Assembly (NCBI GenBank): GCA_928724745.1 | Contig: CAKMXJ010000002.1 | Location: forward strand, 1,364,001-1,428,000 | Source of the DNA: Anthracocystis setariae | Lineage: Eukaryota > Basidiomycota > Ustilaginomycetes > Ustilaginales > Ustilaginaceae | Length of the DNA: 64,000 nucleotides | Reading direction: 5' to 3' | Shown: in pieces, positions 1 to 9,482 of the stretch | How the letters are laid out: every line of letters starts with the position of its first letter | How positions within the stretch are numbered: the first letter of the stretch is position 1 | Program-made: the position numbers and the translations under genes | Notes under the pieces: generated by a model | Seen by the model: only the letters and a program-made list of their open reading frames with translations | Told to the model about the DNA's origin: nothing | Database searches by the model: none

Positions 1-185
1 AAAAACATCGGACAGACGCATGCTGAAACAGGCACAGGAACACGCACATACACATGCACACAGCCTTGCTTGGCTTCTGTTTGCGAACGCAGAGATACAG
101 GCACATTGATTGTGCATCTGTGCACACCAACCGGATCGCTTTCCGTCGAGTTGCAGCGTAACATACAGTAATTTGATGACCGTTT

Positions 186-1475
186 TTACACAATCTCCCA
201 AGCAAGACGCTTACCTGCCCAGAAGGGCACAACCTGAACCTTGGCTGCATCCGAGTCAGCCACTTGTTGGAACTCGGGATGGACGTAGACCGCAGGCACG
301 GTCGCAGCCGATGAACCAGGCCCCACCCTGCGAAGCTTGATGCTGCCCTTTTCCATCTCTGCTGCATCGTCGTAGCCGTAGAACCTCCTGCCGTTCAAGC
401 TGACATAGTTGGCGAGCTTGTCCAGCGCACCGAATCCTTCCAAGAGCGTTGCGCACAACGGCACAAGGATCGACGAGGTGTAGACACCGGCGGCGCACCC
501 ACACGAGACAACACCGGTAGGCTCAAGCTCGTCACCACCACAAGAGGATGGTTTGGTTCCAGGCGCACCGTGCGTGACTGCAGATGGATACTTGTTGGCC
601 AATGGGTGCGGTGCCGAGTCAGAGCCGAGGAAGAAGCGTGGGTGGCCTGCGTCGAGCATAAGTCACAGTGGTTGAAGCATGATAAGAGACAGAAGAAAGG
701 TTGGTATGATACGCTTGCAGAGAATCAAAAAGATAGAGGAACGATTTCACTGTGCAGTGGTATGCTTACCTTGGCGAATGACATCGCGCAATGCCTGTCG
801 GTCGTCGGGGTACTTTGCAACCGGCTTGCAGAAGTTGAGCGGCTTTCCAGCCCAGTCGTCGACGATGAGCTCGAGGTGGTGCGGTGTGATGGTGCAGCCC
901 ACAGTATCACCGCACTGCTTGACAGCCTCTACGGCCTTGCGAGTGGTGGCGTGCTCGAGCACGATCTTGAGGTTGGGGAACTGGCGGTGGATTTTCAAGA
1001 GATGTGTCAAGAACTTTTCCTCGGCATTCAAGACGCAGATGCCCGCATCGGCGTTGGATGGCACCTCACCGTGCAGGTTGAGGATCATGTTGTGCTTCTG
1101 CATCTCTTCAAAGATGGGATAGTAGGTCTCGTAGTCCTCAATACCGCTGTCCGAGTTGGTCGTCACGCCACGCGGGTAGCTCTTGACCCCGCGCACCCCA
1201 TTCTGGGCTGCCTTTGCGATCTCGGCTGGCGTAAGTACGGGAGAGAGGTAGAGAGTGCCGATAAAGTTGGTCTTCGGAGCGATGGAGCGGAGTGACTCGA
1301 GGTATTCGGTTGCTTGCTGCGTCGAGGTGATCGGAGGCACCAGGTTGGGCATGACGTAGGCGAGCGAGACTCCACCGTCGGCGACATGCGGGGTGACGAG
1401 CTCCGACATCTTGCCCTGTCGGAGGTGGACGTGGAAGTCGGCCGGAGCGGGAAGGGTGATCTCTTGTGCGGACAT
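186..1475 (-). CDS. URA4: Dihydroorotase, CDS complement(join(186..646,770..1475))
   Basis: Converts N-carbamoyl-aspartate to dihydroorotate, the third step of pyrimidine synthesis, in the cytosol. The first exon carries the metal-binding HVHLR motif (His15, His17), the lysine expected to be carbamylated (Lys98 in GVKSYPRG) and TTNSDSG. The second exon carries GSDSAPHP with the catalytic aspartate. I set the intron at 647-769 (GTAAGC donor, GCAG acceptor) because it joins the frame as VIRQGHPRFFLGSD, which is what the family shows there. The start at 1475 (MSAQEITLPAP) fits the family; an in-frame extension to 1574 looks non-coding. The product is 388 residues, close to the usual bacterial-type (PyrC) length of 350-390. 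A run of 30 T lies about 140 bp upstream. Confidence 0.95.
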
Positions 1476-1609
1476 TGCGGCGTGGCGTTGGTGATTGGGG
1501 CGCCAAGGTGAGATGGTGGTGGCGCAAACGATGACAGCGTGGGCGGGGTCGTCGCAGTGGACAAACAAAATCACACATGTCGGTCGTGCTTCGGAGGGAA
1601 CCGACTTTT

Positions 1610-1611
<2 letters not shown>

Positions 1612-1641
<30 letters not shown>
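1612..1641. repeat. Homopolymer run of 30 T
   Basis: An uninterrupted T run on the + strand, which is an A run 137-166 bp upstream of the dihydroorotase start. Such tracts often exclude nucleosomes in fungal promoters; that role here is inferred. Confidence 0.9.
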
Positions 1642-1642
<1 letters not shown>

Positions 1643-2005
1643 GAAGAAATGGTGTGGCGTGAAATCGTGAGAGTGATTTTGTTAGATTTATGATGTTGCG
1701 ATCCTTCCAACAGTGCAGCCGAAGAGCAACGTCAAGGGTCTAGCCGCGGTCGTGTGGATACTTTTTAAACTGGTGACTGTGACGTTGTGAAAGAGCAAAG
1801 CCATATGAACCTCGCTTGACGCTGATGATGGTCTGACAGGTGATGTTGAAACTGGCCAATTGGATCTTGAGCAAAGCTGCACTCTGTGTCATAGACACGG
1901 ATTTAAGCTTTCGATGTGCATCGAATCCCACGGTTGCCTGCCTCCACTCACGTTTGGCTGCGTTGCATTCTCGAGCTTCGGCTGATCCGGAGGCGGTGCG
2001 CGGAC

Positions 2006-2012
2006 TATATAA
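2006..2012 (+). promoter_or_regulatory. TATA box of the glutathione transferase gene
   Basis: TATATAA lies 137 bp before the ATG at 2143 and 47 bp before an in-frame ATG at 2053. If transcription begins about 30 bp downstream, the upstream ATGs at 2053 and 2062 would be in the mRNA. Confidence 0.55.
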
Positions 2013-2142
2013 GCTAGCTGGTCGGCCTTGTTGCTGGTTCAAATCTCGATCCATGTTGCGCATGGTCACCATCTGCTTTGCTTTGAATCATCCGCACAAG
2101 CCGTCTGATCGCAATACCCAAACACAGAACAACAACAACATC

Positions 2143-3090
2143 ATGGTCGAGCACAGCGTCAGCGTACACGCTGACTCGGATGGTAGCTTCCGTCGTCAAG
2201 TCTCTGCCTTCCGCAACACCATCTCGAAAGATGGTCCACACCATCCCGAAAAGGGTCGATACATCCTCTACTGCGCATTGATCTGTCCCTGGGCTAGCCG
2301 AACCCTCCACACACGCGCGCTCAAGCAGCTCGAGGACATCATCGATGTAGCCATCGTGCACTACCAGCTCACACCCAATGGATGGACTTTCGATAAGACC
2401 GACGAGATCGAGACTGGCGATCGCGTCAACGGCTTCAAAAACACCAAGCAGCTCTACCTGAAAGCCGATCCCAACTACACAGCCAGATACACCGTGCCGA
2501 TTCTGTGGGACAAGAAGCTCGGTACGATCGTCAACAACGAATCCTCCGAGATCATCCGCATCCTCTACACTGCCTTTGACGAGCTTCTCCCCCAAGGTAG
2601 CGCGGCTAAATCGAAAACCTATTACCCGACCACCAACCGGGACGCCATCCAGAAGATCGACGAGCTCAACACGTGGATCTACGACAACATCAACAACGGC
2701 GTCTACAAAACCGGCTTTGCCACCACACAGCACACCTACGACGTCCAAGTGGAAAACCTATTCATCGCACTCGATAAACTCGAAAACCTCCTATCAGACG
2801 GACGCCTTTACCTCGTCCCTGAAATCGGCTTGAGCGATTCTGACATCCGACTCTACCCAACCCTAGTCCGCTTCGACACAGCCTACCACACCCTCTTCCG
2901 TTGCAACATCAAATCCATCCGTCACGATTACCCAAACATCCACAATTACCTCAAACACCTCTACTGGAATTACCCCGCCTTCAGCAACTGGACAAACTTC
3001 TCCCATATCAAAAAAGGTTACGCCAATCTAGGCGCCAATAACGGCATCGAACCAAAAGGACCCCTCCCACACATAATGCCTCTCCATTAA
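2143..3090 (+). CDS. Omega/xi-class glutathione S-transferase (glutathionyl-hydroquinone reductase type)
   Basis: The 315-residue protein has the ECM4/GTO family signature: an N-terminal thioredoxin-like domain with the CPWA motif (catalytic Cys48) in a YCALICPWASR context, then the all-helical C-terminal domain with DELNTWIYDNINNGVYKTGFA and a SDIRLYPTLVRFD segment. Members reduce glutathionyl-hydroquinones or act as dehydroascorbate and thiol transferases in the cytosol. I chose the ATG at 2143 (MVEHSVSVHAD) because similarity seems to begin there. Two in-frame ATGs at 2053 and 2062 would add 30 or 27 residues. The gene ends tail to tail with the MAPKK gene, 137 bp away. Confidence 0.9.
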   Translation: MVEHSVSVHADSDGSFRRQVSAFRNTISKDGPHHPEKGRYILYCALICPWASRTLHTRALKQLEDIIDVAIVHYQLTPNGWTFDKTDEIETGDRVNGFKNTKQLYLKADPNYTARYTVPILWDKKLGTIVNNESSEIIRILYTAFDELLPQGSAAKSKTYYPTTNRDAIQKIDELNTWIYDNINNGVYKTGFATTQHTYDVQVENLFIALDKLENLLSDGRLYLVPEIGLSDSDIRLYPTLVRFDTAYHTLFRCNIKSIRHDYPNIHNYLKHLYWNYPAFSNWTNFSHIKKGYANLGANNGIEPKGPLPHIMPLH

Positions 3091-3227
3091 CCCGATTCTC
3101 CTCACTCGATCACTCTTATCCCCAACCCCCTCACCCCCACAGCACACTCGCAACAGCCATGTTTTCAAGTCTTTCTAATTCACCCACCCCCCTCTCCCCG
3201 TTGTATGATAAGCTGAGCTTGATAATG

Positions 3228-4574
3228 TTAATTCATCGCATCGACCCAAGCCTGTAAATCGACTTTGGCGGCTTCTGCTTGAACGACATACTTGTGTTTG
3301 GTGAGATCCTTTGGTGTAGGTCGTTTGGCTGGATCTTTGACGAGACATAGTTGAACGAATTCGTCCATGAGTGGCGGGAATTTGCCTGCGGGCAGTTGCG
3401 GTGGAGGTTCGTTGACAATGTGTTGGAGTAGATCGAGGATCGACATTTGATGCGAAGAGCCTTGCAGGCTAACGCCGGCTGGTTTGGTGGATTTGCGTTT
3501 CTCCCTTTTGGGTTTCAGGGCTAGTTTGGGCGCCGGTTTGGTGGGTGATAGCGTTCCGCTCAGGTCGTGATTGTTGAGCAGCTCATCATCATCATCATCA
3601 TCATCGTCGTCGTCGGTTTCATCGACATCCGAGTCGTCGCCAGAATCTTGGTTCTCGGAAAATGGGAAGCGACCCAGCGCAAGCTCGATCACCGAAACGC
3701 CCAGACTCCAAACATCCGACTTGACACTGTACTGATCACCTTGGATACGCTCGGGAGACATGTAGGTCGACGTACCCACAAACGTATCGGCGATACTGTT
3801 GATCAGCTCTCCCGAAACACCAAAGTCGCAGATCTTGATCTGTCCAGCTCCATTCACCAAGATGTTGCTGGGCTTGACATCGCGATGGATGATGCGATGC
3901 ACATCGTACAGATAGGTGAGCCCGTGCACCACGACGACGGCGATCTTGCCGCAAATTTCGGGTGGGATCGGTCCGTACTTTCGGTAAATGCCATCGAGCG
4001 AATCCTTGTCCATGAATTCCATGCACATGCAGATGTGCGGCTCGTTGAGATAGGCGCCGTAGAACGAGACAATGTAGCGCGAGTTGCACTCGTGCAGGAT
4101 CTGAAGTTCTCGCAGGATCTGTTTGCGAACGCTGGGTTTGGCATCGATGAAGACCACTTTTTTCGCCATGACGGTGCCGCTTTTCTCGTGAAGCACCTTG
4201 GTCACGGTGCCTCCGTTGCCTGCGCCAAGCTCTGAGAGCGTCTTGAGATCCTCATTCTTCAAATCGAGCTTGTATCCTACTCCGAGCTCGAGGTTGGCTA
4301 GCTGTTGTGTAAGCTTGTTGTGGTAGTTGGCGCCCGAGTTGGGTTCGGTGTCGAGTGCGTTGGTTTTCGAGGTGAGTGGAAGCGAGCCAGCTGAGGTAGT
4401 TGGGTCGGATTTGCCGAGGGTGGATGTATTGGAAGTAGCCGATCCTTGGCCGGTGGTTTGGGATGATGTTGCTGAAGACGCACCTGCCGGGCTCGCGAGG
4501 GGCGATTCGGCAAGCTGCAATCCCTTGAAATTGCGCTTCTTGCGTATCGATGAAGATGCACCGGACGAAAGCAT
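3228..4574 (-). CDS. fuz7: MAP kinase kinase Fuz7 (Ste7/Ubc5 class)
   Basis: A dual-specificity kinase of 448 residues. Visible parts are a Ser/Thr-rich N-terminus (1-85), glycine loop LGAGNGG (116-122), the ATP-binding lysine in MAKKV (138/139), HRD (230-232), DFG (250-252), an activation loop SIADT with phospho-sites Ser260 and Thr264, and SPERIQG. The N-terminal MLSSGASSS...RKKRNFKGLQLAESP matches what I recall of smut Fuz7, which passes the pheromone signal to the Kpp2/Ubc3 MAPK for mating and pathogenic growth. A low-complexity insert (about 306-372), with ten consecutive Asp and a basic stretch, interrupts the C-lobe. The start at 4574 is preferred over an in-frame extension to 4847, which looks like leader sequence. 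Confidence 0.93.
   Translation of the reverse strand: MLSSGASSSIRKKRNFKGLQLAESPLASPAGASSATSSQTTGQGSATSNTSTLGKSDPTTSAGSLPLTSKTNALDTEPNSGANYHNKLTQQLANLELGVGYKLDLKNEDLKTLSELGAGNGGTVTKVLHEKSGTVMAKKVVFIDAKPSVRKQILRELQILHECNSRYIVSFYGAYLNEPHICMCMEFMDKDSLDGIYRKYGPIPPEICGKIAVVVVHGLTYLYDVHRIIHRDVKPSNILVNGAGQIKICDFGVSGELINSIADTFVGTSTYMSPERIQGDQYSVKSDVWSLGVSVIELALGRFPFSENQDSGDDSDVDETDDDDDDDDDDELLNNHDLSGTLSPTKPAPKLALKPKREKRKSTKPAGVSLQGSSHQMSILDLLQHIVNEPPPQLPAGKFPPLMDEFVQLCLVKDPAKRPTPKDLTKHKYVVQAEAAKVDLQAWVDAMN
3587..3618. repeat. ATC/GTC triplet repeat encoding poly-Asp inside Fuz7
   Basis: A trinucleotide run, read as GAT/GAC on the minus strand, encodes the ten-Asp stretch (residues 321-330) in the kinase C-lobe insert. 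It is likely to vary in length between strains. Confidence 0.8.
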
Positions 4575-4989
4575 TGTGGAAGAGGACAAACCTTGCCAAA
4601 GGTATTGATGAAGCGATCCAATAGACCGCCGGGTGGCTCTTGATGATTGATTCGCAGAAGGAGAGCGCTCGGGAAGCGATGCCTGTTTTGTGGGATTGCA
4701 AGGGTTTGCTGGATGTTGGATGTTGTTCGTTGGGATAAAGGTGCAACGACGACCAAGCGTCAGGATAATTGCCGAGTCGGAGGCGTGCAAAGACTGTACG
4801 CGAGAATTCAACTCTGATTGCAGACGACGAGCGCAAGCAAGACCCAAAATGTATGCTTCGAAAAGCTGGATGTTTCACAGGCTTACTGGCGAGCCAGAAG
4901 CGAAGATGAGATGAGCTGAAACAGAGGTTCGAACGTCGAAAGAGAGATGGTATAATTGGGCGTGTTTGCTACGCTTGATAAGAGACGCG

Positions 4990-4991
4990 CG

Positions 4992-5030
<39 letters not shown>
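4990..5030. repeat. (GA)n microsatellite upstream of fuz7
   Basis: About 40 bp of GA dinucleotide with one AA interruption, 416-456 bp upstream of the fuz7 start (CT-rich on the sense strand). A GT-rich low-complexity stretch follows at 5156-5245. Confidence 0.9.
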
Positions 5031-7055
5031 CGGACGATGCAATGATACGGAATGTGACAGCGATAGGGAAGCAAGATGCAACGAAGCAGAATGTTGACGA
5101 GGGCGGGAGATGAGGATCAAAGGAACCAATGCTTCACAGAAAAGGGTGCAAGCGTGCAAGCGTGTGAGTGTGAGGAGTGTGCGTGCGTGTGAGTGTGAGC
5201 GTGAGTGTGCGTGGCTTTGTGTGGCTTTTTGTGGCTCTGTGGGTCTTTGAAGCTGAGCGGCTCGGCGACAACCGAACCCGGGTTTTCAATCCCACGCGCG
5301 ACAACACAGTGGGCAATCAATAATAAATAATCCTTTTTTTTTTTTTTTCTTCTTTTTCTTTTTTCTCGCGAACTAGAGCTGCTGCTAACGATTTTTCTTT
5401 CTCAACCACGACGCTATCGTCCTTTCTTCACTGTGCGTCAGGAGGAGGCTACATGGTGTCGATGCCATCTGGCTGGCTGATGGCTCAAGGATGCTTTCGT
5501 ACAAGCGGAAATGCTTTCAAAGACCTCAATGAAATGAATTGGTGAGCAGGCTGCCTTTGTGCTGCTCGGCTTCATGCCCGACTCCAGAAGAATGTCGCGA
5601 TTTATGCACGATACAAACACAAAATCGGTGAAACAAAAAAAAAAAAAAAAAACCCAAAGTCATGCAAGTTGTCTCGGCGTAACATTTTGCACCTTTCTTT
5701 TACGAGACCAGCATGTCTCTGTTTCCCGATATCAATGTCCACAGATACTGCATCAAAACGACAGAATCCATGCGCATCAAGCGAACAGGCTCACACAAAA
5801 AGGCTGCGTATACGAAAGTTTAGGTCATGGATGGGATTGCAACGAGACTCGAAACTACTTGCATGGCGACAATTGCAGCGTGTGACCAAATACCTGGCAA
5901 AACAGGGTCTATCAGAAACGAGCGGCCAACCCTCCGTCGGAGCTCAGGAACAAGCTGCCACTTAAGGTCGCAAGCCATGTTGCTCGTCGGGCAAAGGTCC
6001 TCGGCGGGCGGCTAGAATCGTCCTCCACACAAGGTGCAAGGACGACAAGGCCCTTGATATAGCCTCACTGTCGTAAAGGGCGGCAAGCACTCGGGTTTCA
6101 TCTACTAGACTGAATAAGGTGACATGCAATTGAGCATGTAGAATCGGAAATCGACTTTATTAAGTGATTCCGTAAAGCTGCGAGCAGGGCGCAAGGAAGA
6201 AACGCGACGAGACAAGGTGGCAATCAGTCAGTCGAACCGAACAATAAAGGGCGAGGCAGTCGGGATGGTGCCAGATGTAGTCGATGCAAGCATTTGAGGG
6301 AGCAAGCGGTAGATTGTTGCGAGTGGCAAAGGTTAGGGGTGCAAGTGGTACTTACTATGATCTTGGAGAGAAGACAGGGAGGAGGCGCGAGAATTGCAAG
6401 TTTATATACTTTTCGTCGCCTGTCGCACCTGCCGCCTGCGCAAAGAAATTTTTTCTTCTTCTGGTTCCAAAATTTTGACTCGATAAATTTTTCAACAGCA
6501 GCACGCCGATTGGTCAAAAAGAAGAGAAAAACTGCGGCAGGGTGAGCCCAGCTGAATGAACGGCGCTGAGCGTGGGCACAGCAAAATCTCGATGTTTCGG
6601 TTGCTACAGCTGATGGCAATTGGTCAAAGACGGAGTGGACCGTTGCTCGAATGAGTGGCATCGATCAAACGATTGCGCCAATCAAGTTGAGTCTGACTTG
6701 TCGTTGGAAAGATGACCATGTCTCTCAGAGGCTGCTAGAAAGTCCATCAGAATGGACCTGAGCGAGATGCTCTTGTGCTGTTGTGGTGCTGCTGCTGCTA
6801 CTTGATCCTGGCCTGTTGGTTTGAGATCGGGATCATCGGACCGAGAACAGCGGAAGCGATCCATATCGGCAAATACGCTCTAACACAACCCAAAAAACCC
6901 CTCATTTCAAAATCCAACTTTCGATCGATCCCGCACTTGGAAACGTGCGGGAAGGAAAAGCAGAACACGCACGACGAGCGATTCCGAAGTTCAAGTTGGC
7001 ACACTCGTCACGGTGAGAAGCCTCTCTGGCCAATCAGATTTCACTCGGGAGACGT

Positions 7056-7120
7056 GCTGTACAGTACAGTACCTGCTGGCACACTAATCTGTACTACTGT
7101 ACAGTACTGTACAGTACAGT
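7056..7120. repeat. TACAGTA/TACTGTA palindromic cluster
   Basis: Overlapping copies of TACAGTA, TACTGTA and GTACAGTAC, including one alternating CTGTACAGTACTGTACAGTA block. The cluster can fold on itself. Similar clusters recur in other gaps of this window. Confidence 0.85.
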
Positions 7121-7847
7121 GAGCCGAGCCGAGCCAATGCGAAACAAGGGTTCTCTCTTTTTGCCAAGTGTGTTGGTCTCACTGTGCGCCAGCACAGACT
7201 CGGGCGTGATTGGCAGGCGCGCGTGTGAACCACACTCGAAAAGCGGCTTTTCCAGCAAGGCGACAACTGTGCCGCGCCAGCAAAGCCAAGTCGGCATGCT
7301 TCTGCAGCAAATTCACACTCACTCACTCACTCCTTCCCTCACTCACACTGCCTTTGTTCGCAACCCTACTGTAACTGCATGTCCACAATTTGGGCTCGGT
7401 GTTGTCCCCGAGTCGCCTAGCCTTGTCAATTTTCAAAGCCTGGATACAGTACCGTTATAATATTATACTTGACAGTAGTATGTGAAAAGAGTTGTTTCCC
7501 CCATTCGATCGGCCTACCATATCAGCTCAAACTTTCAGCTTGGAGTGTTTGGTTGGCCGTGCAACAGAGCCGGGCGCGTTTGTGCGTGCATGCAGAAAAA
7601 AAAGGCACGACGTGCAGCACAGCAGGCACAGCTTGAATCAGGGTTGGTTTGACAATGACCCCATTTGCACATTGAAGCAACCACCGTGAGCCCCGAATGT
7701 GATTAGCTTGTCAGGTGTCGCATTACACTAGATGCGTCCGGTCAAGCGTTTCCCGTCGCAGGAGCATCGTGGTGCCATCCATGTCCGAGCGTGCCGGCCG
7801 CTTGCGAAACCCCAAGATGTGCGTGCCTCTGCCGGAATAGAGAAGGG

Positions 7848-7880
7848 TATTGTACAGTACAGTACAGGTACAGTATTGTA
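7848..7880. repeat. TACAGTA palindromic cluster
   Basis: A stretch with TGTACAGTACAGTACAGGTACAG-like overlap followed by TATTGTATG, the same motif class as at 7056-7120. It is intergenic. Confidence 0.8.
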
Positions 7881-8799
7881 TGCTGCGGCATTCAGTCCAG
7901 CCTGTCACGTCTGGCCACGCGTCAAAGCAACCGAGGGTTGGCCAGCAAATCCGCCCGCTGTCTGCCTACCCTTTCTTCGCCATCGGCGCTTTCCAAGTCG
8001 ACCACGCCCCCACGCCCTGCCCTGGTTCGCTAGATTGCCCTCCGCCTTGGTATCCCTACCCTACCCCAAAACGCTACATCGACAAAGACGCACGCGAAAC
8101 TGACAGCGAAACTTGCAAGCGTGTACACCCCTGGCAACGTAAACCTCTTCTCAGATGCACAATGCACATCCTTTCTGAAACAGAGCGAGCCGTTGCCAGG
8201 CTAGCCTTTCCACATATGCTGGTCGACCATGTGCATCATACTGGCCATCGATCGAGCCCAAAGCATAAGCGAGAAACATCGCACATCCCTTTTCGCAACA
8301 TCACACGCCATCGCCGCTGTCCAGCTCACAGTTTGTGCCGTCTTGCAATGCACTTGCACACATACACAGTACAGTGATGCACTGTGTGCTATACCAGGCC
8401 ATCCAAGTATGCAGGCGGCCGAGGTGGATTGCGAATGCTGCGTTCCCGGCGGTTCTCTTGGAAAACGATTCAGCACCCTCGATTTAGTGGACAGTACGTT
8501 TAGTGTGAGTGGAATTGTGACCATACGGTCAAACTAGCATGAGGCTTGCATAAAGTGCACAGCGCGCCGCGAAATGCCGTGTCAAGTCGAGTCGCATCGC
8601 ATCGCATTGCATCGCTGTCATTTATAGAGTCCCTTTGCTCGGCCAACGTTGCCTTTCAAACGGTCCATTCTGCTGTTACTCTACTGCACCGTGCTGTATG
8701 CTGCCGATATGTCTTTGTCCCACGCTTTCTCGTCCTCCGGTCGTTGCCATTACTGTATTGAGAGAGTTCTCTGACTCACCGCCTCCTCGCCTTAGTCCT

Positions 8800-9482
8800 T
8801 GTACCTTGTCGTTTGTGCTAGCCTGCCCCGACTTTTCTTCCTAGGTCCTCCGCGCCCACGAAACCCCCTCTCCTCCTTCTCCTTCTCCCCTTCGTTCGCC
8901 CTCCTCGCCCTCCCCTTCCAGAATGTGATTCTTGTGCTCCCGCCTTCATCGCCCCTTCCTTCCCTTACACATCCCATCCCATCCCATCCCCTCTCGGTCG
9001 AACTGCTTTCCCAAGTCTCTTGCTCCTCCTCTTCCCCATCTGTATCCTAAGGTTGCTGGTCTTTCTTACGATACTTTGCTGCTCAACCACATCCTCCTCG
9101 CCTACGTTTGCTCGCTCCATCTGCTGCGCAGGTCTCTTTCGAACAAATCGTATCCTTCTTCTTGCTCTCCACCATCTCTAACCCTTTCGCCTCCCTTGCT
9201 TTCTTCCTCTCTCCACGACTTGTTGTGGTTCGACATCTCCTTCTTCCTCTTCATCTTCTCCTCGATCAATCTCGCTTGATTAGATACTTTTGACAAGTCA
9301 TCTTCAGCGACTTAGTTCGTTTTTCTTCTCCTCTCCATCCATCGCTCGTTGCTGCTTTGCATACTCGTTCATCTTGCCCATTCACTTTTAGCACTTGCCT
9401 TTTACGCATCAACGCTCGTTGCATTCCTCTCTCCTAGTCGTCTCCATCTTCTTTTTCACCACCACCCGCCACCACTTACATC
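8800..9482 (+). promoter_or_regulatory. Long CT-rich leader/promoter of the secreted barrel protein gene
   Basis: The sense strand is strongly pyrimidine-rich for about 680 bp before the ATG at 9483, with repeated CATCCC, CTCCTT and TCTTC blocks. A TTTATAGAG element near 8620 could be a distal TATA box. Out-of-frame ATGs occur, for example near 8932. It reads as a promoter plus long 5' UTR rather than coding sequence. Confidence 0.45.

Larger units (their letters stand above)
1476..2142. promoter_or_regulatory. Divergent promoter of dihydroorotase and glutathione transferase genes
   Basis: This 667-bp gap between two outward-facing genes holds the 30-T run at 1612-1641 on the dihydroorotase side and a TATATAA box at 2006-2012 on the transferase side. 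I see no coding sequence supported by homology here. Confidence 0.6.
4575..8620. other. Long intergenic region without a supported gene
   Basis: This stretch of about 4 kb lies between fuz7 and the leader of the secreted-protein gene. It holds the (GA)n tract, T/A runs at 5334-5348 and 5635-5652, TACAGTA-type clusters near 7056-7120, 7848-7880 and 8363-8376, and a CACT-rich repeat near 7315-7350. Reading frames in it are short, unlike known families, and none has a convincing start plus composition. On the minus strand near 6353-6410 a TATA box precedes a good splice donor, which may mark a short transcript (see findings). Confidence 0.6.

Noticed and set aside
2035..2050. GGTTCAAATC as a tRNA B box
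   Set aside because: No A box or cloverleaf around it; it lies in the leader of the transferase gene.
6320..6350. CCCCTAACC on the minus strand as a telomerase RNA template
   Set aside because: Only about eight bases match a TTAGGG template, it falls in what looks like an intron, and no other telomerase RNA feature is visible.
8623..8632. TCCCTTTGC as a pheromone response element (ACAAAGGGA) near the secreted-protein leader
   Set aside because: One mismatch, single copy and far from the start codon; too weak to call.
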